A DNA stretch of 64,000 bases from Streptomyces filipinensis (GCF_014649495.1 NZ_BMTD01000004.1:62001-126000), one strand, 5' to 3'. Counted from the first letter of the stretch, positions 42,668 to 51,717 are shown. A program made the numbers and translations. The notes: a model not told the origin generated them from the sequence alone.

Positions 42668-43051
42668 GTGCCGACCGGGCGTGTCAAATGGTTCAACAGC
42701 GAGAAGGGCTTCGGCTTTCTCTCCCGCGACGACGGCGGTGACGTCTTCGTCCATTCCTCGGTTCTCCCCGCCGGAGTCGATGTACTCAAGCCGGGACAGC
42801 GCGTGGAGTTCGGCGTCGTCGCCGGTCAGCGCGGTGACCAGGCGCTGTCGGTGACCGTGCTGGAACCGGCGCCGTCGGTCGCCGCCGCCCAGCGCAAGAA
42901 GCCGGACGAACTGGCCTCGATCGTGCAGGACCTGACGACCCTCCTCGAGAACATCACGCCGATGCTCGAGAAGGGCCGCTACCCGGACAAGGCCTCCGGC
43001 AAGAAGATCGCCGGCCTGCTGCGGGCGGTCGCCGACCAGCTGGACGTGTAG
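42668..43051 (+). CDS. Cold-shock domain protein with C-terminal helical extension
   Basis: 127 residues. Residues 1-65 form a cold-shock domain with GRVKWFNSEKGFGFLS (RNP1) and VFVHSSVLP (RNP2). The last 50 residues (KKPDELASIVQDLTTLLENI then MLEKGRYPDKASGKKIAGL) are helical and charged, an actinobacterial addition that may mediate protein contacts. The GTG at 42668 has GAGGAC upstream. Distinct from the 67-residue cold-shock gene at 13935. Confidence 0.88.
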   Translation: MPTGRVKWFNSEKGFGFLSRDDGGDVFVHSSVLPAGVDVLKPGQRVEFGVVAGQRGDQALSVTVLEPAPSVAAAQRKKPDELASIVQDLTTLLENITPMLEKGRYPDKASGKKIAGLLRAVADQLDV

Positions 43052-43080
43052 GCACCCGTCAGGGAGGACGAGCGCACCCG

Positions 43081-43941
43081 TCAGGGAAAAGCGAGCGCAT
43101 CCGGGCCGAGGGGCGGCACCAGCCCCTCGGCCGCCGCACGTGTGAGCAGTCCGCGGACCGCGGCGTAGCCGTCCTCGCCGAGGGCGGCGGTGAACTCGTT
43201 GACGTACAGGCCGATGTGCTGGTCCGCCACGGCCGGGTCCATCTCCTGGGCGTGGGCCATGACGTACGGCCGGGACGCCTCGGGGTCGTCCCAGGCGGCG
43301 CGGACGGAGGTCCGGATGGAGTCCGCGAGGCGCGTCAGCGTCCTCGCGCCCAACGAGCGCTTCGCGACGATCGCGCCCAGCGGGATCGGCAGGCCGGTCG
43401 TGTGCTCCCAGTGCTCGCCCATGTCGGCCAGCTTGTGCAGCCCGTAGTTCTGGTACGTGAAGCGTGCCTCGTGGATGACCAGACCGGCGTGCACCTTGCC
43501 GTCCCGCACCGCCGGCATGATCTCGTGGAACGGCATGACGACGATCTCGCCGAGCCCGTCGCCGGGCAGGGTGTTCGCCGCCCACAGGCGGAAGAGCAGG
43601 TAGGCGGTCGACTTCTCGCTGGGCACCGCGACCGTACGGCCCCTCAGGTCGGCGTCCGGCTCCCGGGTGAGCACCAGCGGCCCGCAGCCCCGGCCCAGCG
43701 CACCGCCGCACGGCAGCAGCGCGTACTCGTCGAGGACGTACGGCAGGACGGCGTAGGACACCTTCAGCACGTCGAACTCGCCGCGCTCGGCCATGCCGTT
43801 GGTGACGTCGATGTCGGCGAAGGTCACGTCCAGGGCGGGGGCGCCGGGGACGCGGCCGTGGGCGAGGGCGTCGAAGACGAAGGTGTCGTTGGGGCAGGGC
43901 GAGTAGGCGATCTGCAGCGGCTCAGCGGTCGTGTGCGTCAT
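43081..43941 (-). CDS. mqnD: 1,4-dihydroxy-6-naphthoate synthase (futalosine pathway)
   Basis: Converts cyclic dehypoxanthine futalosine to 1,4-dihydroxy-6-naphthoate in the alternative menaquinone route first worked out in S. coelicolor. 286 residues with a periplasmic-binding-like fold: IAYSPCPNDTFVFDALAHGRV at the N terminus, DVLKVSYAVLPYVLDEYALLPCGGALGRG, VAVPSEKSTAYLLFRL and HAGLVIHEARFTY (catalytic His). Overlaps the end of mqnB by 20 bases, indicating an operon. Confidence 0.94.
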   Translation of the reverse strand: MTHTTAEPLQIAYSPCPNDTFVFDALAHGRVPGAPALDVTFADIDVTNGMAERGEFDVLKVSYAVLPYVLDEYALLPCGGALGRGCGPLVLTREPDADLRGRTVAVPSEKSTAYLLFRLWAANTLPGDGLGEIVVMPFHEIMPAVRDGKVHAGLVIHEARFTYQNYGLHKLADMGEHWEHTTGLPIPLGAIVAKRSLGARTLTRLADSIRTSVRAAWDDPEASRPYVMAHAQEMDPAVADQHIGLYVNEFTAALGEDGYAAVRGLLTRAAAEGLVPPLGPDALAFP

Positions 43942-44677
43942 GTGGGTTCCAACTCTCCAGTGCGGGCGCGAGCTTCCCGAACGCCTCGGTGAGCGCGGTG
44001 AGGGCGTCGCCGATGCGCCAGGCGGCGCGGTCGCGCGGGCCGACCGGGTTGGAGACCGCGCGGATCTCCAGCGCCGGCACCCCGTGCGCGGCGGCCGCCT
44101 CCGCCACCCCGAACCCCTCCATGCCCTCGGCGAGCGCGCCGGGGTGCCTTCCGCGCAGGGCGGCGGCCCGGTCGGCGGTGCCGGTGACGGTGGAGACGGT
44201 GAGGATCGTGCCGGTACGGGCGCCGGTCGCGTCGGACACGGCGCGTACGGCCGGCCCCGGCGGCCGGTGGGTGACGGTCCCGAAGCCCAGCTCGGTGACC
44301 GGGACGAAGCCGTCGGCGGTCTCGGCGCCCAGGTCGGCCACGGTGATCGCGTCGGCCACGACGAGCGAGCCGACGGGTGCCTCCGGCGCGAAGCCGCCGC
44401 CGATCCCGGCCGAGACGACCAGGTCGTACGGGGCGCCGTCGAGGGCGGCGGCGGTCAGGGCGCCGGCGGTGGAGGCGGCGGCGAGGGCCGGGCCCACCCC
44501 GGCGGCGAGCAGGTCCCAGCCGGCCGCGGTACGGCACAGGAGCGTGCCGGGGAGCCGCACCTCGGTCACGGGCCCGGGGAACGCCCGTGCCACCGCGTCC
44601 CGCTCGACCGGGACGGCGGTGGTCACGAGGACCCGCGCGGAAGCCGTGATCAGGCCTTCTTCAGCTTGAACGTCCAC
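43922..44677 (-). CDS. mqnB: Futalosine hydrolase
   Basis: Removes hypoxanthine from futalosine to give dehypoxanthine futalosine, two steps before MqnD. Nucleoside-phosphorylase fold: VTTAVPVERDAVARAF, AAGVGPALAAASTAGAL, VVSAGIGGGFAP, EGMEGFGVAEAAAAHGVPALEIRAVSNPVGPRD with the conserved Met-Glu and Asn residues. The start is uncertain: GTG 44677 (251 residues, overlapping the DUF2771 gene by 28 bases) includes the whole first beta strand; the internal GTG 44626 would cut it. A CTG or ATC start near 44653, just after the sequence GAAGAAGG, is also conceivable. Confidence 0.9.
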   Translation of the reverse strand: MDVQAEEGLITASARVLVTTAVPVERDAVARAFPGPVTEVRLPGTLLCRTAAGWDLLAAGVGPALAAASTAGALTAAALDGAPYDLVVSAGIGGGFAPEAPVGSLVVADAITVADLGAETADGFVPVTELGFGTVTHRPPGPAVRAVSDATGARTGTILTVSTVTGTADRAAALRGRHPGALAEGMEGFGVAEAAAAHGVPALEIRAVSNPVGPRDRAAWRIGDALTALTEAFGKLAPALESWNPHDAHDR

Positions 44678-45123
44678 ATGCCCTGGTTGGACTTCTCGCC
44701 CATCCGGACCGTGACCGTGTTGGTGTCGCCCTGGGTGCCGTACTGCTGGTTGAAGAACGCACTGCCCGGGATGGTGCGGTACGTCTTCTTGCTGACGTCG
44801 GTGAACTGCTGGCCGTTCACGAGGATGACCCAGCCGGCGTCCGCGATCTTCGGGTCGACCCCGAAGCGGACGGTCTCGTCCTGGTCGACCTTGATCGACT
44901 CGGCCTTGTCGACGTTCTTGACGCACTGCGCCAGCGACTTGGCGTCCAGCGGCTTGCCGTCGTTGTAGCAGGTGGCCTCGGAGTTGACCGAGTCCTTGCC
45001 GACGGTGACCGTCGAGACGGGTGTCGGCTTGTCGCAGGCCGACAGGACGAGCAGTCCGGCGGAAACGGCGCCGGCGACGGCGACGGCGCGGCGGCGTCGC
45101 ACAACGGATTGCAGCGTGGTCAT
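44650..45123 (-). CDS. DUF2771-type lipoprotein
   Basis: 157 residues. N-terminal basic RRRRAVAVAG, hydrophobic segment and lipobox VLSAC give a lipoprotein of the outer membrane-leaflet. The mature domain (STVTVGKDSVNSEATCYNDGKPL, ETVRFGVDPKIADAGWVILV, FFNQQYGTQGDTNTVTVRMG) is a small beta-rich fold found beside mqnB in Streptomyces. Function unknown; the position in the menaquinone operon may be structural only. Its last codons overlap the probable mqnB start. Confidence 0.8.
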   Translation of the reverse strand: MTTLQSVVRRRRAVAVAGAVSAGLLVLSACDKPTPVSTVTVGKDSVNSEATCYNDGKPLDAKSLAQCVKNVDKAESIKVDQDETVRFGVDPKIADAGWVILVNGQQFTDVSKKTYRTIPGSAFFNQQYGTQGDTNTVTVRMGEKSNQGMWTFKLKKA

Positions 45124-45268
45124 GGCCGAAGGCTATCGGGCGCCCCGAGCCCTTCGCCCACGCGGGGTGCGGCGTGCCCGGTTCGTTACGCCAGCCGGTC
45201 CTGCGGGTCCGGCACCGTGTCCGGTTCGTCATGCCGTTTCGCCGTGCCGGACGGTGTGCCGGGGAAGG

Positions 45269-46672
45269 TCAGGTCACGCCGGGCCGTGGGCGGCCGCCGT
45301 GCCGGGCCGAGGCGAGCAGCCCCTTCAGCGTGGCCAGCCAGCCGACGGCGACGAACACCGCGCCGACCAGCAGGCCGACGGTGCCGTCGAGCGGCAGCAC
45401 GATGCCGACGGCGCCGCCGAACACCCACGCCATCTGCAGCAGCGTCTCCGAGCGGGCGAACGCCGAGGTGCGCACCAGCTCCGGCACGTCCCGCTGGATC
45501 AGCGCGTCCAGGGCCAGCTTGGCCAGCGCCTGGGCGAACCCGGCGACGGCGGCGAGGCAGGCCACCAGGAACGCGCCGAAGAACAGGGCGGCCACGATCG
45601 CCGTGCCGAGCACCACCGCGACGACGGTCACGATGATCACCTCCGGGGCGCGTGACCTCAGCCAGGCCCCGACGGCCGTGCCCAGCGCGTTGCCCGCACC
45701 GGCGGCCACACCGACGATCCCGAGCGAGACCGCCGCGCTCTCGCCGGTCAGCGGATGCTCGCGCAGCAGGAAGGCGAGGAAGAAGATCAGGAAGCCGGAC
45801 AGGCAGCGCAGGGCGGCGTTGGCGCCGAGCGCGTGGGTGACGGCGGGTCCGACGGTGCGCAGCCCCGGCCGTTTCGCCTGGTCCTTCTTGCGCGGGCCGT
45901 GCAGATGCCGTGCGTCGGCCGCGAGCAGCGCCACGTCCTCGCCCTTGGCCGAGTCCACCGTGGGCGGCAGCGAGAACGACAGGAGCGTTCCCGCGACGAA
46001 GATCACGAAGGCGCCGTAGAGCGGCCAGGGATCACCGGCCCTGTGCAGTCCCGCCGCGATCGGCGCGGCGACGCCGGTGGCCAGCAGCCCGGCGAGGGTG
46101 ACCCGCGAGTTGGCCTTCACCAGCGAGAACCGGGGCGGCATCAGCCGCGGTACGACGGCGCTGCGGACCACCCCGTACGCCTTCGACGCGACCAGCACGC
46201 CCAGCGCGGCGGGATACAGCTCCAGGCTGCCGCTCGCCACCGCCCCCGAGATGACCAGCGCGAGCAGGGCACGGGCCAGCATCGCCCCGGCCATCGCGGC
46301 GCGCCGCCCGTGCGGCAGCCGGTCGAGAAGGGGCCCGATGACCGGGGCGAGGACGGTGAAGGGCGCCATCGTGATGGCGAGGTACAGCGCGACCCGCCCG
46401 CGGGCCTCGGCGGTCGGCACGGAGAAGAACACCGTGGAGGCGAGCGCCACGGTGATCATGACATCGCCGGCGCCGTTCACCGCGTGCAGCTCGATCAGCT
46501 TGCCCAGCCCCGACTCGCCCGCGCCGTGCGCGTGCGTGGCCTTGCGGATGCCCCGCGCGGCACCGGTGACGGGGAAGTGCAGGGCACGCCCGACAGAGCG
46601 GACGGCGCCACCGACCCGGCTCGCGCCGCCACCCCGAACACCACGCCTGTCCGCGGTCGCCACGTGCTTCAT
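45269..46672 (-). CDS. MFS transporter
   Basis: 467 residues, about 12 membrane helices in two bundles with a long basic cytoplasmic N terminus (about 70 residues, including GAARGIRKATHAHGAGESGLG) and a charged central loop (DARHLHGPRKKDQAKRPGL). No substrate signature. Start ATG 46672. First gene of a run MFS, DUF2771, mqnB, mqnD on the minus strand, 145 bases before the lipoprotein gene, so partial co-transcription with menaquinone genes is possible. Confidence 0.82.
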   Translation of the reverse strand: MKHVATADRRGVRGGGASRVGGAVRSVGRALHFPVTGAARGIRKATHAHGAGESGLGKLIELHAVNGAGDVMITVALASTVFFSVPTAEARGRVALYLAITMAPFTVLAPVIGPLLDRLPHGRRAAMAGAMLARALLALVISGAVASGSLELYPAALGVLVASKAYGVVRSAVVPRLMPPRFSLVKANSRVTLAGLLATGVAAPIAAGLHRAGDPWPLYGAFVIFVAGTLLSFSLPPTVDSAKGEDVALLAADARHLHGPRKKDQAKRPGLRTVGPAVTHALGANAALRCLSGFLIFFLAFLLREHPLTGESAAVSLGIVGVAAGAGNALGTAVGAWLRSRAPEVIIVTVVAVVLGTAIVAALFFGAFLVACLAAVAGFAQALAKLALDALIQRDVPELVRTSAFARSETLLQMAWVFGGAVGIVLPLDGTVGLLVGAVFVAVGWLATLKGLLASARHGGRPRPGVT

Positions 46673-47038
46673 AGTGCCCCGAGAAGGCGGCCGATAGTGC
46701 GGTACGGCGCGCAGGGCGGCCAACCCCGCCGCCGATCCGGGCACTTCCGGGCCGACGGCCCGGGACGGGCCGGGCGGGGAACGCCGGTGGTCCGGGGGGC
46801 GGGCCGGCCGGGGAGCGCCCGGGGAGCGGGGGCGGCCGGGCGGAAAACCTGCCGCGTGGCGGCGACGAATCCTGTTCGGTGTAGCGTGCGTATCTCAGCC
46901 ATAACGCAGAATGGATGGCAGAGGTGCGCCCGAGCGCGCGGATGCATGACGTCGATGCGGTCCCCAGGTCCGCTCCGTCGGCAGGCCCGCCGGAGGCAGC
47001 CGCACTCGACGAGACGGCGTAGGAGAGAAGCGATACCT
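46673..47038. other. Divergent promoter region with G-tracts
   Basis: Lies between the divergent MFS and DUF3027 genes. No gene is supported. Two clusters of G-runs on the plus strand (46762-46779 and 46794-46832) could form G-quadruplexes. Promoter-like boxes near 46875-46905 (TAGCGT, TATCTC) may drive the DUF3027 gene but are not confident. Confidence 0.45.
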
Positions 47039-47965
47039 GTGAGCGCAGCGACAACGCGAAGCCGCACCCCCGACCGTCTGTGCGCCGAGGCGGTCGATCT
47101 CGCCCGCGCCGCCGCCGAGGAGGCCGCCGCGCCCGGCGTGGTCGGCGAGCACGCCGGCCTGGTGTCCGAGGGCGACCGTGTTGTCACGCACTTCTTCGAG
47201 TGCAAGGAACCGGGCTACCGCGGCTGGCGCTGGGCCGCGACCGTGGCCCGCGCCTCCCGCGCCAAGATCGTCACGCTCGACGAGGTGGTCCTGCTCCCCG
47301 GCCCCGACGCCCTGCTCGCCCCGGAGTGGGTCCCGTGGAGCGAGCGCCTGCGCCCCGGCGATCTCGGCCCCGGCGATCTGCTCCCCACCGACCAGGAGGA
47401 CCTGCGCCTGGAGCCGGGCTACTCCGGCGAGGAGGAGCCGCCGCCGAGCTCGGTGGTCTCCGCGGAGATGGCCGAGCTGGCGGAGGCCGAGGACGCCGAC
47501 GTCACCCCCGGCACCCCGGCCGCCCAGCCCACGACCCCGTCCCGGGGCTCGATCGCCGCCGTCGCCGAGGAACTGGGCATGCGCCGCGCCAGGGTGCTGT
47601 CCCGCTACGGCCTGCACGTCGCGGCCGACCGCTGGGAGGAGTCGTTCGGCCCGAAGACCGCGATGGCCCAGGCGGCCCCCGCCACCTGTATGACCTGCGG
47701 CTTCCTGAACCCCATCGGCGGCTCCCTCGGGCAGGCCTTCGGCATCTGCGCCAACGAGTTCTCCCCGGCCGACGGACGCGTGGTCTCCCTCGCCTACGGC
47801 TGCGGCGGCCACTCGGAGGCCGCGGTCATGCCCAAGCCCCCGCAGCCGGCGCTCCCGGTCATCGACGAGACCCGGGTGGACCCCTTCCCCCTGCGTCCCG
47901 CCCGTGACTCCGGCTCGGTCCCCGACACGAGCGACGAGGCCACAGCGGAACTCGGCCACTCCTAG
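47039..47965 (+). CDS. DUF3027 family protein
   Basis: 308 residues, an actinobacterial family of unknown role. N-terminal domain: EAVDLARAAAEEAAAPGVVG, VVTHFFECKEPGYRGWRWAATVARASR and VTLDEVVLLPGPDALLAPEWVPW. The central linker is acidic and Pro-rich. The C-terminal half has a helix-turn-helix-like AAVAEELGMRRARVLSRYGL and a Cys cluster TCMTCGFL, GICANEFSP, YGCGGHSEA, likely a zinc site. Start GTG 47039 with AGGAGAG upstream. A strong hairpin with a duplicated arm follows. Confidence 0.85.
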   Translation: MSAATTRSRTPDRLCAEAVDLARAAAEEAAAPGVVGEHAGLVSEGDRVVTHFFECKEPGYRGWRWAATVARASRAKIVTLDEVVLLPGPDALLAPEWVPWSERLRPGDLGPGDLLPTDQEDLRLEPGYSGEEEPPPSSVVSAEMAELAEAEDADVTPGTPAAQPTTPSRGSIAAVAEELGMRRARVLSRYGLHVAADRWEESFGPKTAMAQAAPATCMTCGFLNPIGGSLGQAFGICANEFSPADGRVVSLAYGCGGHSEAAVMPKPPQPALPVIDETRVDPFPLRPARDSGSVPDTSDEATAELGHS

Positions 47966-47972
47966 GCCCCGG

Positions 47973-48044
47973 CCCGCCCGTCCCTCCCCGGAAGGAGGGA
48001 CGGGCGGATCCGTTCCCCCGGAAGGAGGGACGGGCGGATCCGTT
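47973..48044. terminator. Terminator hairpin with tandemly duplicated 3' arm
   Basis: CCGCCCGTCCCTCC (about 47974-47987) pairs with GGAGGGACGGGCGG (47994-48007). The 3' arm and following ATCCGTT recur 30 bases later (48021-48044), so the 5' strand can pair with either copy. Located just after the DUF3027 stop. Confidence 0.7.
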
Positions 48045-48230
48045 TCCCCGCCTCCCGCCACGGCCTCCCGCCCCCGACCCCGCCTCCTGGGCCCCGGCGG
48101 CCGCCCGTGTCCCGGTACCGGAGGCGGGCCATGCCACGGATGCGCCCTTCACCCCTCCTCGGCGCCCCGGGACCGGTACCCCACCCCGCGCTGTACCTTC
48201 GTCCTCACGTCGACGAGGAGAGTGGGGAAC

Positions 48231-51200
48231 GTGAGCAGCAAGTACGTGCGGCCGGCGGTCGAAGGGGCCGACCCGTTCGGGACGGCCCGGCTGCGCCGTG
48301 GTGTTCTCGACGCCTGGGCCACCAGCCCCGCCCGGTTCCGCGAGGACGCCAACGCCGAGGAGGACCTGGTCCTGGGCGGCTACCGGGACCGGCTGGTGGT
48401 CGAGCTCGCGCAGAACGCCGCCGATGCCGCCGCCCGTGCCCGGACCCCCGGCCGGCTGCGGCTCACGCTCCGCGACGGAGTCCTCGTCGCCGCCAACTCC
48501 GGTGCCCCGCTGGACGCGGCCGGTGTCGAGTCGCTGTCCACGCTGCGGGCCTCCGCCAAGCGGGACGCCGAGGTCACGCAGGGTGCCGTCGGCCGGTTCG
48601 GGGTCGGGTTCGCCGCCGTGCTCGCGGTGACCGACGAACCGGCGCTCGTGGGCCGGCACGGCGGTGTCCGCTGGTCCCTCGCCGAAGCGCGGGAGCTGGC
48701 CGCCGGGACCGCCCGGCACAGTCCCGGACTCGGGGACGAGGTCCGGCGCCGGGACGGGCACGTACCGCTGCTCCGGCTGCCCTTCGCCGCCGAGGGCACC
48801 GCTCCGGAGCCGTACGACACCGCCGTGATCCTGCCCCTGCGGGACGCGGCCGCCGGCGATCTCGCCGAACGGCTGCTGAACGCCGTCGACGACGCGCTGC
48901 TCCTCGCCCTGCCGGGCCTGGAGGAGGTCGTGGTGGAGATCGGCGACGAGGCACCGCGCGTGCTGCGCCGTCGTACCGAGGGCGCCGTCACCGTCGTGGA
49001 GGACTCCCGGGAGGGCACCACGCGGTGGCGCACCGCTTCCGCCCACGGGCCGCTCACCCCCGATCTGCTCGCCGACCGGCCCGTGGAGGAGCGACTGCGC
49101 CCCCACTGGTCGGTGACCTGGGCGGTGCCCGAGGACGACCAGGGGCGTCCGGTCCGTCCCCGGACGACCGCCGTCCTGCACGCGCCCACCCCCAGCGACG
49201 AACCCCTCGGCGTCCCCGCCCTCCTCATCGCCTCCTTCCCCCTCGACACCACCCGCCGGCACACGGCTCCCGGCCCGCTCACCGACTTCCTGGTGCAGCG
49301 CGCGGCCGACGTCTACGCCGAACTGCTCGCCGGCTGGCGCCCGGTGACGGAGGGGATCATCGACCTCGTGCCGGGGCCGCTCGGCAAGGGCGAGCTGGAC
49401 GGGGCGCTGCGGCAGGCGGTCCTGCAGCGGCTGCCGCGGACCGAGTTCCTCCCACCCGCCCACCCTGCGTTCCTCCCGCCCGCCCACCCTGCGTTCCTCC
49501 CGCCCGCCCACCCTGCGTTCCTCCCGCCCGCCCACCAGACCGTCAGCCCCGCCGCCGGTCGGGCGGAGGAGGACGGCGACGGCCTTCCGGAGGCGCTGCG
49601 GCCCCGCGACGCGGAGATCGTGGAAGGCGCCGGGGCGGACACCGTGCGGGTGCTCGCCGAGGTGCTGCCCACGCTGCTGCCCGCCGGGCTGGAGCGGCGG
49701 GTCGAGCTGCGCACCCTCGGGGTGGCCCGGCTGCCGCTCGCCGATGCCGTCGACCGGCTCGCCGGACTGGAGAAGGACCCCGGCTGGTGGTGGCGGCTCT
49801 ACGACAGCCTCGCCGGTGTCGACCCCGACCGGCTGTCCGGGCTGCCGGTGCCGCTCGCCGGGGGCCCCTCGCAGGCCTTCGGCACGGGGGCGGGACGGAC
49901 CACGATCGGGCCCCGGCAGGTACTGCTGCCCACCTTGGACGGCCCCTCGATCGACGCGGAGGTCCTCGGCCGGCTCGGGCTGAAGATCGCTCACGAGGAC
50001 GCCGCGCACCCGCTGCTGGAGAAGCTGGGCGCGCTGCCCGCCACCCCGCGCGCGGTCCTCACCACCCCGCAGGTGCGGGCCGCCGTCGCCGCCTCGCTGG
50101 ACGAGGAGGGCGGGATCGGGGGCTGGGAGGAGGACGCCCCGGACGCCGAGGAACTGGCCGACGCCGTGCTCTCGCTGGTCCGGGACGCGGGCCTGGAGCC
50201 CGGTGACGAGCCCTGGCTGGGCGCGCTGGCACTGCCCGACGAGGACGGGGAACTCGCCCCCGCAGGTGAACTCGTCCTCCCCGGCAGCCCCTTCGCCCGG
50301 GTGATCCGTGCGGGTGAACTGGCCGCCGTGGACCACGACCTGGCCGAGCGGTGGGGCGCACAGCCGCTCACCGCCTGCGGGGTGCTCGCGGACTTCGCGC
50401 TCGTCCGGGCCACCGACGTCGTCCTCGACCCGGACGAACTGGAGCCCCGCGAGGGCGACTTCGCCGAGCCCGACGACGCCGGGCTGCTGGACGCGGTCGA
50501 CGTGTGGTGCGAGGACATCCTCGACCGCTTCCCGGACAGCCCGGTGCCCCCGGTCGCCACCGAGCTGGTCGCGGTACGCGACCTGGACCTGGTGGACGAC
50601 GAACACTGGCCCGAGGCGCTCGCGCTGCTGGCGCAGCCGCCGCTGCGGGACGCCCTCACCCAGCCGGTCCGCGTCCTGCTGCCCGACGGCACCCACGAGG
50701 TCGTACGGCCGTACACCGCGTGGTGGCTGCGCGGGCACCCCGTGCTGGACGGCCGCCGCCCGGCCGGTCTCCTCGCGGCCGGCGGGGACCCGCTGCTGCG
50801 CGGGCTGTACGACGAGGCCGACGCCACCGGGTTCGAGGACGAGCAGGTGCTGCGGGCGCTGGGTGTGCGGACCTCCGTGGCGGCCCTGCTGGACGAACCG
50901 GGCGGCGCCGCCGAGCTGCTGGACCGGCTGGCCGACCCGGAGCGGCCGGTCACGGCGGCCCAACTGCACGGCCTGTACGGGGCGTTGGCCGAGCTGGACC
51001 CGGAGCAGGTGACCCTGCCGGACGAGCTGCGGGCCGTGGTCGACGGGCGGGTGGCGGTCGTGGACGCCGCCGAGGCCGTCGTGGTCGACTCGCCGGACCT
51101 GCTGCCCTTCACCTCCTCGGTGCCGCTGCTGCCCGTCCCGCCGGCCCGGGCCGCGGAGCTGGCGGAGCTGTTCCAGGTGCGGCGGCTGAGCGAGTCCGTC

Positions 51201-51494
51201 ACCGGCGAGGTGCACTCCGAGGGCGCCGAGCACGACGTGCCGGAGCCGGTGCGGGTGCTGCTCGGGGCGCGTACGCCCCGGACGTACGTCGAGCACGAAG
51301 AGCTGGTCGTGGACGGCGTGGAGATCGACTGGCGGCTCACCGACGACGGGGTGCTGCACGCGGCCACGCTGGAGGGCGTCGCGGCGGGCCTGGCCTGGGC
51401 GGCGGGGCAGTGGCCGCGGCGCTTCGAGGTGGCGGCCCTGCTGGAGGACCCGTCCCGGACGGAGGAACTGGCCAGGGACCGCTGGTTCGACTAG
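48231..51494 (+). CDS. Sacsin/HSP90-type GHKL ATPase, 1087 residues
   Basis: Large ATP-binding protein. The N-terminal 250 residues carry a GHKL (HSP90/histidine-kinase-like) domain of the sacsin type: N-box ELAQNAADAAARAR (about 58-71), G1-like LVAANSGAPLDAAGVESL, G2 VGRFGVGFAAVLAV (about 119-132). The rest is an alpha/beta region without a family I can name, rich in Asp/Glu and Leu. Around residue 406-437 an eight-residue unit FLPPAHPA repeats four times, from a 24-base tandem DNA repeat. GTG 48231 has GAGGAG upstream. Long reverse-strand frames over this gene are codon-bias shadows. Role unknown; a chaperone-like or signalling ATPase is possible. Confidence 0.85.
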   Translation: MSSKYVRPAVEGADPFGTARLRRGVLDAWATSPARFREDANAEEDLVLGGYRDRLVVELAQNAADAAARARTPGRLRLTLRDGVLVAANSGAPLDAAGVESLSTLRASAKRDAEVTQGAVGRFGVGFAAVLAVTDEPALVGRHGGVRWSLAEARELAAGTARHSPGLGDEVRRRDGHVPLLRLPFAAEGTAPEPYDTAVILPLRDAAAGDLAERLLNAVDDALLLALPGLEEVVVEIGDEAPRVLRRRTEGAVTVVEDSREGTTRWRTASAHGPLTPDLLADRPVEERLRPHWSVTWAVPEDDQGRPVRPRTTAVLHAPTPSDEPLGVPALLIASFPLDTTRRHTAPGPLTDFLVQRAADVYAELLAGWRPVTEGIIDLVPGPLGKGELDGALRQAVLQRLPRTEFLPPAHPAFLPPAHPAFLPPAHPAFLPPAHQTVSPAAGRAEEDGDGLPEALRPRDAEIVEGAGADTVRVLAEVLPTLLPAGLERRVELRTLGVARLPLADAVDRLAGLEKDPGWWWRLYDSLAGVDPDRLSGLPVPLAGGPSQAFGTGAGRTTIGPRQVLLPTLDGPSIDAEVLGRLGLKIAHEDAAHPLLEKLGALPATPRAVLTTPQVRAAVAASLDEEGGIGGWEEDAPDAEELADAVLSLVRDAGLEPGDEPWLGALALPDEDGELAPAGELVLPGSPFARVIRAGELAAVDHDLAERWGAQPLTACGVLADFALVRATDVVLDPDELEPREGDFAEPDDAGLLDAVDVWCEDILDRFPDSPVPPVATELVAVRDLDLVDDEHWPEALALLAQPPLRDALTQPVRVLLPDGTHEVVRPYTAWWLRGHPVLDGRRPAGLLAAGGDPLLRGLYDEADATGFEDEQVLRALGVRTSVAALLDEPGGAAELLDRLADPERPVTAAQLHGLYGALAELDPEQVTLPDELRAVVDGRVAVVDAAEAVVVDSPDLLPFTSSVPLLPVPPARAAELAELFQVRRLSESVTGEVHSEGAEHDVPEPVRVLLGARTPRTYVEHEELVVDGVEIDWRLTDDGVLHAATLEGVAAGLAWAAGQWPRRFEVAALLEDPSRTEELARDRWFD
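49446..49541 (+). repeat. 24-base coding tandem repeat, four copies
   Basis: Four units of 24 bases beginning TTCCTCCC(A/G)CCCGCCCACC, the first three almost identical and the last diverging at its end. In frame, they encode FLPPAHPA repeats in the sacsin-like ATPase. The copy number is likely variable between strains because whole units keep the frame. Confidence 0.9.
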
Positions 51495-51606
51495 CTCCAC
51501 GGATCTCTCACGACATTCTCAATCTCCTTACAACCGTTCCCCCGCGTGCCGAGTCTGACCCGCTGCAACAACAGGCTCACCGGTCACTACACACGCGGGG
51601 GAACAC

Positions 51607-51717
51607 ATGCGTATGCGCGCCTCTGTCACCGTCGACGCCACCCCCGCGTGGCCGCGCGGCAGCCCGCGGAACTTGCCGCGTGACCCGTACAACCACCTGG
51701 TCACCTCGCGGGTCTGA
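51607..51717 (+). pseudogene. Decayed first copy of the tandem secreted-protein family
   Basis: Reads MRMRASVTVDATPAW and ends after 36 codons. The context (GGGGAACACATGCGTATGCG) closely resembles the starts of the two intact genes downstream (GGGGAACGCATGCGCATTCG, encoding MRIRATVAAV). The signal peptide hydrophobic core and the whole mature domain are missing, and the sequence runs directly into the promoter of the next copy. I interpret it as a deletion remnant; a real 36-residue peptide cannot be ruled out. Confidence 0.5.

Noticed and set aside
49446..49541. CRISPR-like array
   Set aside because: The four 24-base units are contiguous without spacers and lie in frame within a coding sequence.
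47859..51500. 1213-codon minus-strand frame across the sacsin-like gene
   Set aside because: Low-complexity Gly/Arg/Val translation with no domain, antisense to a gene with a ribosome binding site and clear ATPase motifs.
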